Below, one piece after another: positions 26,563 through 33,892 of a DNA stretch of 64,000 nucleotides. Positions within the stretch are counted from its first letter, which is position 1. The number at the start of each line of letters is the position of its first letter. The notes beneath the pieces are model-generated. The model had not been told where the DNA came from. It ran no database searches and saw only the letters and a program-made list of their open reading frames with translations. The position numbers and the translations under genes were made by a program. Source of the stretch: Ardenticatenaceae bacterium (GTDB lineage: Bacteria > Chloroflexota > Anaerolineae > Promineifilales > Promineifilaceae); NCBI GenBank assembly GCA_020634565.1, contig JACKBN010000007.1:62001-126000 (forward strand). Direction: 5' to 3'.

Positions 26563-26806
26563 GCTCCCCTTCACCGATTTAGATGGCAATTTCCACTGGC
26601 TGCACGTGGTCAAACGGCCGTTATACGATCCGCAACAACGGAATCATTGCGGTCCTTCGGCATTACCAACGATATGACCCAGATTAAAGCCACCACCGAG
26701 GCCCTGCGCGAAAAGAAGAAAAAAATTCCGCACCCTGGTAGAAGCCTCCTTTGAAGGCATCATTTTTTGCATAGACCACATCATTCAGGAGGCCAATGCC
26801 AATTTT
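26004..26806 (+). repeat. Direct duplication within the kinase gene, copy 1 (decayed)
   Basis: Begins TGTATACACAGTCATC and ends near GGCCAATGCCAATTTT. Offset to copy 2 is 803 bp at its start and 799 bp at its end, because this copy has four extra single bases, all after about 26540 and mostly in or near short homopolymers. Earlier than that the copies differ by only a few substitutions. Confidence 0.85.
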
Positions 26807-29000
26807 TGTATACACAGTCATCTCCATTATCTCAGGCGTGTTAATCGGTGCGGCTGCAAAATTGGGCTACATCCCCTTATTTGTGCTTAATCGCGACGAG
26901 CCCATTTACATCATGGGGACCATGCCCCAAGCCTTTATTGTTTTTTCTTTATTCGCCATTACTTATCATTCGGTTCGCTTCACGCTCAAAACGCTGCGTT
27001 TCAACGAACAAGATTTGCAGCGAATACGGCAAACGTTGGGGCAGCGCACCTTGGATTTGTCGGTAACAAACAATCAGCTGCTGCAAGAAATTGGGGAACG
27101 ACAAAAAGCAGAAACCAGGCTGGAACAGCAGCGCGCTTTCTTACGGGAAATCATTGATACGATTCCCAACTATGTTTTTGTTAAGGATGCAGACGGCCGT
27201 TTCCTACTCACAAACAAAGCAATGGCCGCAGCTTATCATGGCACACCTGAGGAAATGGAGGGGCACACCGGGCGTAAATTTAACCCACATACCGAACAGA
27301 TGGCTCGGTTTGAAGCAGGCGACAAAGCGGTACTGGCTTCACAAAAAGAGATGTCCTGGCCCGAGCTCCCGTTCACCGATTTAGATGGCAATTTCCACTG
27401 GCTGCACGTGGTCAAACGGCCGTTATACGATCCCGCAACGGGAATCATTGCGGTCCTCGGCATTACCAACGATATGACCCAGATTAAAGCCACCACCGAG
27501 GCCCTGCGCGAAAAGGAAGAAAATTTCCGCACCCTGGTAGAAGCCTCCTTTGAAGGCATCATCATTTGCATAGACCACATCATTCAGGAGGCCAATGCCA
27601 ATTTTGCCGCCATGTTTGGTTATACGGCCGTATCTGAGGTGCTTGGCAAAAGCATCAGCGAATTCCTGGAACCAGACGACGCCCACTATCTGCGCGCCAA
27701 AGTAGCGGAACAGGGCAAAATAAACATGGAAACCATTGGCATTCGCCAAGACAACAGCACCTTTCCGCTGGAAGTGGTCAGCCACACCATTAACTACCAG
27801 GGAAAACTGGCCCAGATTACCGGCTATCGCGACATCACTATGCGCAAACAGGCCGAAGAAGCGGAACAGCACGCCAACAAGCTGGAAAGCCTGCGCATCA
27901 TGGCCGGTGGCTTGGCCCACGACTTCAACAACCTGCTGGTCGCCATGATGACCCAAATTGCCATCGCCAAAAACAAAATCAACGACGAGCATGCCTGCCA
28001 AAACAATCTGGACAAAGCCATTCAAGCCACAGAAACGGCCGCTATGCTCACCCGCCAACTCCTGGCGTACACAGGCCAGGGTCATTTTGAAGTCACTAAA
28101 ATCAACCTAAACGAGCTCATCAATCAAAACCTGCGGCTGTTTCAAGACGCACTGCCCGCTAATATCGCGTTCCAAATCAATTTGCAGGAGCCGCTGCCAA
28201 ATATCCTGGCCGATGGCGTGCAAATTCAACAAATCATTATGAATTTGCTGCTCAATGCTGCCGAAGCATTAGGCACCAAACCAGGCACCATCACGATCAC
28301 CACCACCCCCTACCAGCTCAAGGAGAGCAATTTAAGCCATTGGCAGCCCAATAATGAGGCGATTTGTCCCGGCAATTTTGTCTTGCTGGAGGTGGCCGAT
28401 ACAGGCCGCGGCATGGATGAGGCAACCGTAAGCCGCATCTTCGACCCATTCTTCTCCACCAAAGGCACGGGGCGCGGTTTGGGGTTAGCGGCCGTTTTAG
28501 GCATCGTCAGGGGCCACAAAGGCAGCATTCGGGCCAGCAGCAAGCTGGGGCAAGGGACATTGTTCCAATTTTTGTTCCCCACTGAAGAATGGGCTGCCGC
28601 CGCAGAGAATACGGCCGTTCCCGCCCCACCCACGCAAAAAAATCTCGTGCTCGTCATTGATGATGAAGAACGCGTCCTGGAAGCCCTATCAGACATCCTG
28701 GAATTGAAGCAAATTCCGGCGCTGCTGGCCGCCAGCGGCGAAGAAGGCATCGCCCTCTATAATGAACGCTATCAGGAGATTGGCCTCATCATTCTGGATT
28801 TATCTATGCCCCGCATAAGCGGCATAGACGTGTTCCATACCCTGCGCAGCATCAATCCTGAGGCCAAAATCATTCTCTCTTCTGGCTACACGGAAGGCGA
28901 AATTTTGCAGAAGATGGCTGGCACACGGCCCACAGGCTTTTTGCAAAAACCTTACCGCCTGGAAACCGTACTGCAAACCGTAGAAAAGTTTCTCAACTGA
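26796..29000 (+). CDS. Hybrid sensor histidine kinase, main C-terminal part (PAS-PAS-HisKA-HATPase-REC)
   Basis: 734 codons. It begins inside the duplicated unit, repeats the last membrane helices and first PAS domain, then has a second PAS (FRTLVEASFEGIIICIDHII), a HisKA box of the GGLAHDFNNLL type with His375, an ATPase with a DTGRGMDEATVSRIFDPFFS G-box and GRGLGLAAVLGIV, and a receiver domain (VIDDEERVLEAL, Asp622/623; phosphoacceptor Asp668 in IILDLSMP). The apparent start at 26796 is a by-product of the duplication; the natural start is at 25555. Whether the fragment is expressed alone is unknown. Its 3' end overlaps the convergent ligase gene by 8 bp. Confidence 0.82.
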   Translation: MPIFVYTVISIISGVLIGAAAKLGYIPLFVLNRDEPIYIMGTMPQAFIVFSLFAITYHSVRFTLKTLRFNEQDLQRIRQTLGQRTLDLSVTNNQLLQEIGERQKAETRLEQQRAFLREIIDTIPNYVFVKDADGRFLLTNKAMAAAYHGTPEEMEGHTGRKFNPHTEQMARFEAGDKAVLASQKEMSWPELPFTDLDGNFHWLHVVKRPLYDPATGIIAVLGITNDMTQIKATTEALREKEENFRTLVEASFEGIIICIDHIIQEANANFAAMFGYTAVSEVLGKSISEFLEPDDAHYLRAKVAEQGKINMETIGIRQDNSTFPLEVVSHTINYQGKLAQITGYRDITMRKQAEEAEQHANKLESLRIMAGGLAHDFNNLLVAMMTQIAIAKNKINDEHACQNNLDKAIQATETAAMLTRQLLAYTGQGHFEVTKINLNELINQNLRLFQDALPANIAFQINLQEPLPNILADGVQIQQIIMNLLLNAAEALGTKPGTITITTTPYQLKESNLSHWQPNNEAICPGNFVLLEVADTGRGMDEATVSRIFDPFFSTKGTGRGLGLAAVLGIVRGHKGSIRASSKLGQGTLFQFLFPTEEWAAAAENTAVPAPPTQKNLVLVIDDEERVLEALSDILELKQIPALLAASGEEGIALYNERYQEIGLIILDLSMPRISGIDVFHTLRSINPEAKIILSSGYTEGEILQKMAGTRPTGFLQKPYRLETVLQTVEKFLN
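26807..27604 (+). repeat. Direct duplication within the kinase gene, copy 2 (intact frame)
   Basis: Second copy of the unit starting TGTATACACAGTCATC. It keeps an open frame through the PAS domain and runs on into unique kinase sequence after GGCCAATGCCAATTTT, continuing with GCCGCCATGTTTGG. Confidence 0.85.
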
Positions 29001-29586
29001 CGGCCGTATCCTCCAAACCGGCCAAATGCTGCCCCACACTGCCCCCCTCCGCCATGATTTGCTGCTGATATTGTGACACCAGCTCCCGCCGCAGCACCTT
29101 GCCAATAAAACTGCGCGGAAAATCCTTCACAAAAATGACCAGGCGCGGCACCTGGCTGGGCGGCAGCCGCCGCTCACAAAAGGAGATGATTGTTTTGGCC
29201 GGCACGCGCGTTTTCTCTTTCAGGCTCACAAAAGCAATGGGCTGGTTGGCCACGCCCACCACCACCACTTCGCGCACCTCCGGCAGCTCGTAAATCACCT
29301 CTTCCACGTCGCGCGGATACGCCAGCGCTTTATCTTCGCCCTGCCAGCTGTCCTGGCGGCGGCTGATAATCTGGAAGTAGCCGTCTTCAGTCATGCGAGC
29401 CACGTCGTTGGTATGCAGCCAGCCCTCCTTGTCGATAATCCCGTGCGTGGCGGACTCATCTTCCCAATAGCCACGCATCACCTGCGGCCCACGAATCACC
29501 AACTCTCCAATTTGCCCGATGGCCAACGGCCGTCCCGTCTTCAAATCCACAATGCGCGCCTCGAGTGCTGGGCAACGGCAGGCCAA
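28993..29586 (-). pseudogene. Acyl-CoA synthetase fusion, C-terminal fragment after a frameshift
   Basis: 197 codons encoding the C-terminal lid domain of an AMP-forming ligase: RGYWEDES, GWLHTNDVARMTEDGYFQII, and the end FPRSFIGKVLRRELV with the conserved catalytic Lys. It is in a different frame from the upstream part. Sequence around 29557-29565 reads AGC ACT C GAG GCG; dropping one C restores PLPSTEARIVDLKTG, the expected family sequence. A one-base error in assembly or a recent frameshift are equally possible. The usual GR.KD loop reads SRRQDSW. Confidence 0.8.
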
Positions 29587-31534
29587 TCGACCCCACTTTG
29601 TGACGGCCGTTTATCGGATTGGCGTGGGTCACCGGGCTGGCTTCACTCAGGCCGTACCCTTCCACTAACGTGCCCTTGGTCAGCTTCTCAAACGTTTCCT
29701 TCACCTCAATCGGCAGCGGCGCCGCCCCACTAATGCAGGCGCGAATCGACTCGATGCCAAATTTGCGCACGCCAGGAAAATTGTTCAGCGCCACGTACAT
29801 GGCCGGCACGCCGGGGAACAGCGTCGGCTTGGTGCGACGAATCGTATGCAGCACTTCCTCCGTGTCGAAGCGGGGCAGCAAAATCATGCTGGAGCCAATG
29901 CTCACCGCCAGGTTCATCGCCGAGGTCATGCCGTACACGTGGCTAAACGGCACCACGCAGAGCATCGCCTCTTGCCCATCCCGCACGTCGGTCAGCCAGA
30001 GGCGCACCTGCATCGTGTTGGCCACCAAATTGTAATGGCTCAGCACCACGCCCTTCGGTTTGCCCGTCGTACCGCTGGTGAACTGGATAACGGCCGTATC
30101 CTCCGCGCGTAATTCCACCTTGGGCGGCTGGGGCCGAAATTTACGCAGCCAGCGCTGCCACACAAAATCGGAGCTCACGTCGGGATTGGGTGGTTTGTCG
30201 GCGGCACGTGGGCCAGGCATCACGCTCGCCGCCAGCTTTTTGGTCAGCGGCAAATAATCGGAAATGCTGGCATAGATGACATGACGCACGCTGCTTTGGG
30301 CCTTGATGCGCACGGCCGTTTCGCCAAATCGTCCCAGCGTCACCAACACCTCTGCCCCGGATGCATTCGCCTGCCGCACCAGCTCCTGCGCCGGGTCCAG
30401 CGGATTGGCCATCACGACAATGCCGCCGATGCGCAGCGTGCCATAATACGCAATCACCAAATGGGGCATGTTGGGCAGCAGCAGCATGATGCGCGTCCCT
30501 TTCTTCACCCCCAGCGAGAGCAGCCCGTTGGCAAAACGAGCCGCCTGCGCACTGAGCGAACGGTAGCTCAGCGTTCGCCCCATAAAACGGATGGCAGGCC
30601 GATTAGGGAAACGCCGCCAGGCGCGGTCCAACAGGCGGGTCAGGGGGAGGCGGGGAATGTCGATGGTGGGCGGTACGGCCGTTTCATAACTCGCCAACCA
30701 GGGACGTTCCGCCGACAAACCGCCACGCCCGCCCGTATCGGCATCGCTGCGCCAACGAGAATAGGTGGGAACGGCCGTTCCCCCATCCAAAAAGCGTTCG
30801 ATGGCCCGATTCACCGCGTCCCGCCGCTCCAACATCACCATGTGCGCCGAAACGCCCACGTTGATCACCTCCGAGCCTTCGGGCACCAGCTCTGCCACCC
30901 GCTCAAACGCCGACTGCGGCAAAACGCGGTCCTTGTTGCCCAAAATCACCATCGTGGCGGGCTTTAGTTCGGGGAATTTGTCCCAGCCGCGCCAGCGGCG
31001 CATGTTGTTCAGGTACAGCTCCTGCAGGGCGTAAAGCGAGGCGTCCATGATGCGGTTGGCAATGGGTTGCAGCAGCCGCAGCAGCGCTTCTGGCAGGCGG
31101 AACATCACTTTGTAGGCGGGCAAAATGCTGTACTCACCCGCCCCGGCAATGAGAATGAGGTGGCTGACGCGCTCCGGGTAGCGCCAGGCAAACTCGGTGG
31201 CGATGGCCACACCGTAGGAGTGCCCCGCCAGCACAATCGGCCGATTGACGTCACAATGGCGCAAAACGGCCATGATGTCGGCCAAAATGCGCTCCATTTC
31301 GTACCCATGCCCAGGCCGCGAGGAGCTGCCGTGCCCGCGCAAATCAATCGCTATCACCTCATTGTGGATGGCAAACTCTTCAATCTGGTAGCGCCACTGC
31401 CGCGCCCGACCGCCAAAACCGTGAACAAACAGGATGGTGTGCAACGGCCGTTCCGGGGCGATGCGAATGTAGCTAATGCGTACATCCCCCTCAACTTGCG
31501 CTTCCTCACGGTACAGTTCCAGGTCAAGCTGCAT
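29456..31534 (-). CDS. Alpha/beta hydrolase fused to long-chain acyl-CoA synthetase (frame broken near its end)
   Basis: Residues 1-270 are an alpha/beta hydrolase (LFVHGFGGRARQWRYQIEEF, nucleophile Ser106 in AGHSYGVAI, final His in VSAHMVMLERRD). Residues about 310-690 are an AMP-binding ligase (TSGTTGKPKG at 486-495, PFSHVYGMTSAMN, YGLSEASPVTH). The last 17 or so residues are out of frame; the true C-terminus is the fragment ending at 28993. ATG at 31534 has AAGGA 9 nt upstream; a GTG lies one codon earlier. The fused order recalls OleB-OleC beta-lactone/olefin enzymes, but the ligase half looks like an ordinary fatty-acyl-CoA synthetase, so function is open. Confidence 0.8.
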   Translation of the reverse strand: MQLDLELYREEAQVEGDVRISYIRIAPERPLHTILFVHGFGGRARQWRYQIEEFAIHNEVIAIDLRGHGSSSRPGHGYEMERILADIMAVLRHCDVNRPIVLAGHSYGVAIATEFAWRYPERVSHLILIAGAGEYSILPAYKVMFRLPEALLRLLQPIANRIMDASLYALQELYLNNMRRWRGWDKFPELKPATMVILGNKDRVLPQSAFERVAELVPEGSEVINVGVSAHMVMLERRDAVNRAIERFLDGGTAVPTYSRWRSDADTGGRGGLSAERPWLASYETAVPPTIDIPRLPLTRLLDRAWRRFPNRPAIRFMGRTLSYRSLSAQAARFANGLLSLGVKKGTRIMLLLPNMPHLVIAYYGTLRIGGIVVMANPLDPAQELVRQANASGAEVLVTLGRFGETAVRIKAQSSVRHVIYASISDYLPLTKKLAASVMPGPRAADKPPNPDVSSDFVWQRWLRKFRPQPPKVELRAEDTAVIQFTSGTTGKPKGVVLSHYNLVANTMQVRLWLTDVRDGQEAMLCVVPFSHVYGMTSAMNLAVSIGSSMILLPRFDTEEVLHTIRRTKPTLFPGVPAMYVALNNFPGVRKFGIESIRACISGAAPLPIEVKETFEKLTKGTLVEGYGLSEASPVTHANPINGRHKVGSIGLPLPSTRGAHCGFEDGTAVGHRANWRVGDSWAAGDAWLLGR

Positions 31535-31560
31535 CACTCACACATCCTTTGTGCAGGTGG

Positions 31561-31580
31561 GTCGGATTGGCAATCCGACC
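31561..31580. repeat. Short palindromic repeat GTCGGATTGGCAATCCGAC, copy 2
   Basis: Same palindrome as at 3722-3741, here followed by CCTACG. It lies upstream of the hydrolase-ligase gene. Confidence 0.65.
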
Positions 31581-31620
31581 TACGATTTTCACCCGTCGTG
31601 GGGGTAAATCTATCCGAAAA

Positions 31621-31687
31621 GCCACAGAGAAAAAAGAGAGCATAGAGACCTGAGACCAATCTCAAAAATCTCTGTGAACTCTGTGGC
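31621..31687. repeat. Intergenic inverted repeat, CACAGAG word family
   Basis: GCCACAGAG (31621-31629) pairs with CTCTGTGGC (31679-31687); the loop repeats AGAGAGCATAGAGACC and CTCTGTGAA words. The vocabulary is like the CGCAGAG family at 3643 and 21235. Confidence 0.6.
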
Positions 31688-31709
31688 CAAGAGTCAGACA
31701 TTTTTATCG

Positions 31710-32729
31710 TTAATGAACTTCCGAGAGGTTGGTTGATAGGGCTTCGGGCAGTAAATTGTGGTGCAAAATTTTGGTCTCGTCGTTGAGGCTTACCAGCCAG
31801 ATGGCCAATTGGCCAATCGCCAACTGCACACCGCGCGTGGGGCGTGGGAAGCCGAGCTCGTGCAGGCTAATGACGTAGTTGCCTGGCTCGCGCTGCCGAA
31901 TAACCAACCCTAGCCGCTGCGCCACTGGCTCTTCCTTGATGTACGTTTCCACAAAAAGCGAGTCATCGTCCTTGGCCCGGAACAGCTCCATGAAGTTGAT
32001 GTGGCAGTCGTCGTAAGAGTATTGGAAACGGCCGTATTCAGCCTCAATCGCATCTAAACCAAGCGGGGATTGCAAGACAGCATGGGGCATTGGAAACTCC
32101 TTGGGGATGGGGTAGCTTTGGGGAACGGCCGTTTCAACACGGGCAAACTTGTAATAATGGCAGGTGCGCCCTTCATCCAGGCCGATTTGTTCGTATTTGG
32201 TACGCAGCCGCTCGGTGTCTTCCGTCACAAACGTCGTGGGCAGGCGACTTTGGAAATACGGCGTACTCTCCAACGCCTCGGTAATGGCCAGGGCATAATC
32301 TGCGTGATCGGTGGCCACGTCCAGACGGCCGTTTGGCACCATGCGCGTCGCCAACAGATGCAAAAAATCCACGTTGATCAGCCGCCGGTGCAGCTGCTTA
32401 GCCTTGGGCCACGGATCGGGGAAATTGATGTAAACCTCAGCCACCGCTTCCGGCGAACAGAGAGCTTGTAGCAGGTAGCGAGCATCGCTTTGTAACAACC
32501 GCACGTTGTTCAAACCCAGCGTGCGCACCTTGCGCTGCGCCTTATCCAGCGCAGGTAGGGAAATTTCCACCCCGAGGACGTTGGCAGACGGCCGTTTCTG
32601 AGCCAAATCCACCAAAAAATGCCCGCTGCCAAAACCAATCTCAATAATCAGCGGTGCCTCACGGCCAAAAATATCGGCCCAATCGGTGGGCCAGCGTAGT
32701 TGATGATTTTGCAGCAGCGAAGATGTCAT
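31710..32729 (-). CDS. trmB: tRNA (guanine-N7-)-methyltransferase with C-terminal extension
   Basis: A 339-residue protein. Residues 1-205 are TrmB: SAM site IEIGFGSGHFLVDLA, GVEISLPALDKA, the YINFPDPWPKAKQLHRRL loop, and RLRTKYEQIGLDEGR near the end. It makes m7G46 in tRNA. Usual length is 210-240, so about 120 residues are extra; they are mixed alpha/beta and not a domain I recognise. No strong Shine-Dalgarno site is seen before the ATG. Confidence 0.88.
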   Translation of the reverse strand: MTSSLLQNHQLRWPTDWADIFGREAPLIIEIGFGSGHFLVDLAQKRPSANVLGVEISLPALDKAQRKVRTLGLNNVRLLQSDARYLLQALCSPEAVAEVYINFPDPWPKAKQLHRRLINVDFLHLLATRMVPNGRLDVATDHADYALAITEALESTPYFQSRLPTTFVTEDTERLRTKYEQIGLDEGRTCHYYKFARVETAVPQSYPIPKEFPMPHAVLQSPLGLDAIEAEYGRFQYSYDDCHINFMELFRAKDDDSLFVETYIKEEPVAQRLGLVIRQREPGNYVISLHELGFPRPTRGVQLAIGQLAIWLVSLNDETKILHHNLLPEALSTNLSEVH

Positions 32730-32740
32730 GCCCGAATTAT

Positions 32741-32842
32741 ACCGTAAACAGTAAACAGTAAGCAGTTATCGGTAAAGGCTCCCCCAAGAGTGAGTGCTGT
32801 TTACCGACCACTGATTACTGATCACCGAATACCGTTCACCGC
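32741..32842. repeat. Word-like intergenic repeat (CAGTAAACAG/CGGTGATCAG family, copy 2)
   Basis: About 100 bp of short alternating words (GTAAACAGTAAACAGTAAGCAG, TTATCGGTAAAG, then CTGTTTACCGACCACTGATTACTGATCACCG and CCGTTCACCG). The halves are loosely complementary. Same vocabulary as the insertion at 22786-22857. Confidence 0.6.
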
Positions 32843-32911
32843 CAAGTTGCCCCATCTAGCTGGATAGGCCACAATAAGCAAACCACTATTTTTTTGAAAG
32901 AGAGGCGCACA

Positions 32912-33805
32912 TTGCACAAAAGGAATATTCGCATTATTGGCGTGCCCATGGACCTGGGCCAAAATCGGCGCGGCGTGGACATGGGTCCCAGCGCAGCCCG
33001 TTACGCGGGCTTGCAGGCCCGGCTGGAGCGGCTGGGGCACACAGTTTTTGACGAGGGCAACGTCCCTGTCCCCAACCCGGAAGAGGATGTAGCCCAAACC
33101 GGAGCCAAACGATTGAAAACGGTAACGGCCGTTTGCCAAAACATCTACGACATCGCCCGCAAATGCGTCACAGCTGACGAGTTTGCCATTTTCCTGGGTG
33201 GCGACCACAGCATCAGCATCGGCTCCATTGCCGCCCAGTCACAGGAAGAACCGCTGGGCGTCATCTGGGTAGATGCTCACGGCGACTTCAACACGCCAGA
33301 AAGCTCGCCCAGCGGCAACATCCACGGCATGCCGGTGGCGGCGCTGGTAGGCGAAGGTCCCGAATCGCTGGTCAACGTGGGCCAGCCTGGGGCCAAACTC
33401 AAACCGCGCCAGATTGTGCAAATCGGCATTCGTGACCTGGACGAAGCGGAGCGGGAGCGGCTGGCGCGCAGCGGCATCAGCGTTTTTACCATGCGGCACG
33501 TCGATGAGATGGGCATGGCCAGCGTAGCCCGGCAAGCGATTGACCGGCTGCGCCACTTTTCACGCATTCATGTGAGTTTGGACATGGACAGTTTGGACCC
33601 GGATGAAGCGCCTGGGGTGGGAACGGCCGTTCCTGGCGGACTCAGCTATCGCGAAGCGCACCTGCTCATGGAAATTTTGGGCGACAGTGGCCGCGTGCAG
33701 TCGATGGACATTGTTGAAATAAATCCAATCCTTGATACCATGAACCGCACGGCCGAACTTGCCGTGGAGCTGGCGGCATCTTTGCTTGGTCAGCGCATTT
33801 TATAA
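32912..33805 (+). CDS. rocF: Arginase
   Basis: A 297-residue ureohydrolase that splits arginine to ornithine and urea. Manganese ligands are visible in GGDHSISIGS, WVDAHGDFNTPESSPSGNIHG and SLDMDSLDPDEAPG. The GVGTPV loop of bacterial arginases reads GVGTAVPGG here because the codons coincide with an ACGGCCGT palindrome (33623-33630). No ATG is available at the N-terminus; I chose the TTG at 32912 with GAGAGG 6 nt upstream, over the TTG at 32894. Agmatinase is less likely because the arginase-type NIHGMP segment is present. Confidence 0.88.
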   Translation: MHKRNIRIIGVPMDLGQNRRGVDMGPSAARYAGLQARLERLGHTVFDEGNVPVPNPEEDVAQTGAKRLKTVTAVCQNIYDIARKCVTADEFAIFLGGDHSISIGSIAAQSQEEPLGVIWVDAHGDFNTPESSPSGNIHGMPVAALVGEGPESLVNVGQPGAKLKPRQIVQIGIRDLDEAERERLARSGISVFTMRHVDEMGMASVARQAIDRLRHFSRIHVSLDMDSLDPDEAPGVGTAVPGGLSYREAHLLMEILGDSGRVQSMDIVEINPILDTMNRTAELAVELAASLLGQRIL

Positions 33806-33810
33806 AGAAA

Positions 33811-33879
33811 GGAGATTGGAGATTAGAGACTGGAGATTGAAAAGATAGCCAATCTCTAATCTCCAGTCTCCAATCTCCC
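33811..33879. repeat. Intergenic inverted repeat, GGAGATTAGAG word family, copy 2
   Basis: GGAGATTGGAGATTAGAGAC (from 33811) faces CCAATCTCTAATCTCCAGTC and CCAATCTCC (to 33879). Same words as the hairpin at 6673-6710. It lies between arginase and the ABC exporter and ends 13 nt before the next start. Confidence 0.65.
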
Positions 33880-33892
33880 CAAAGGACAATTT

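Noticed and set aside
26004..27604. Two paralogous sensor kinases in tandem
   Set aside because: The similarity is confined to one 803-bp unit at near identity and removal restores one frame, so it is one gene with an internal duplication.
30281..30967. 228-codon plus-strand frame inside the hydrolase-ligase gene
   Set aside because: Rich in His, Arg and Gln as expected for an antisense shadow; no motif and no ribosome-binding site.
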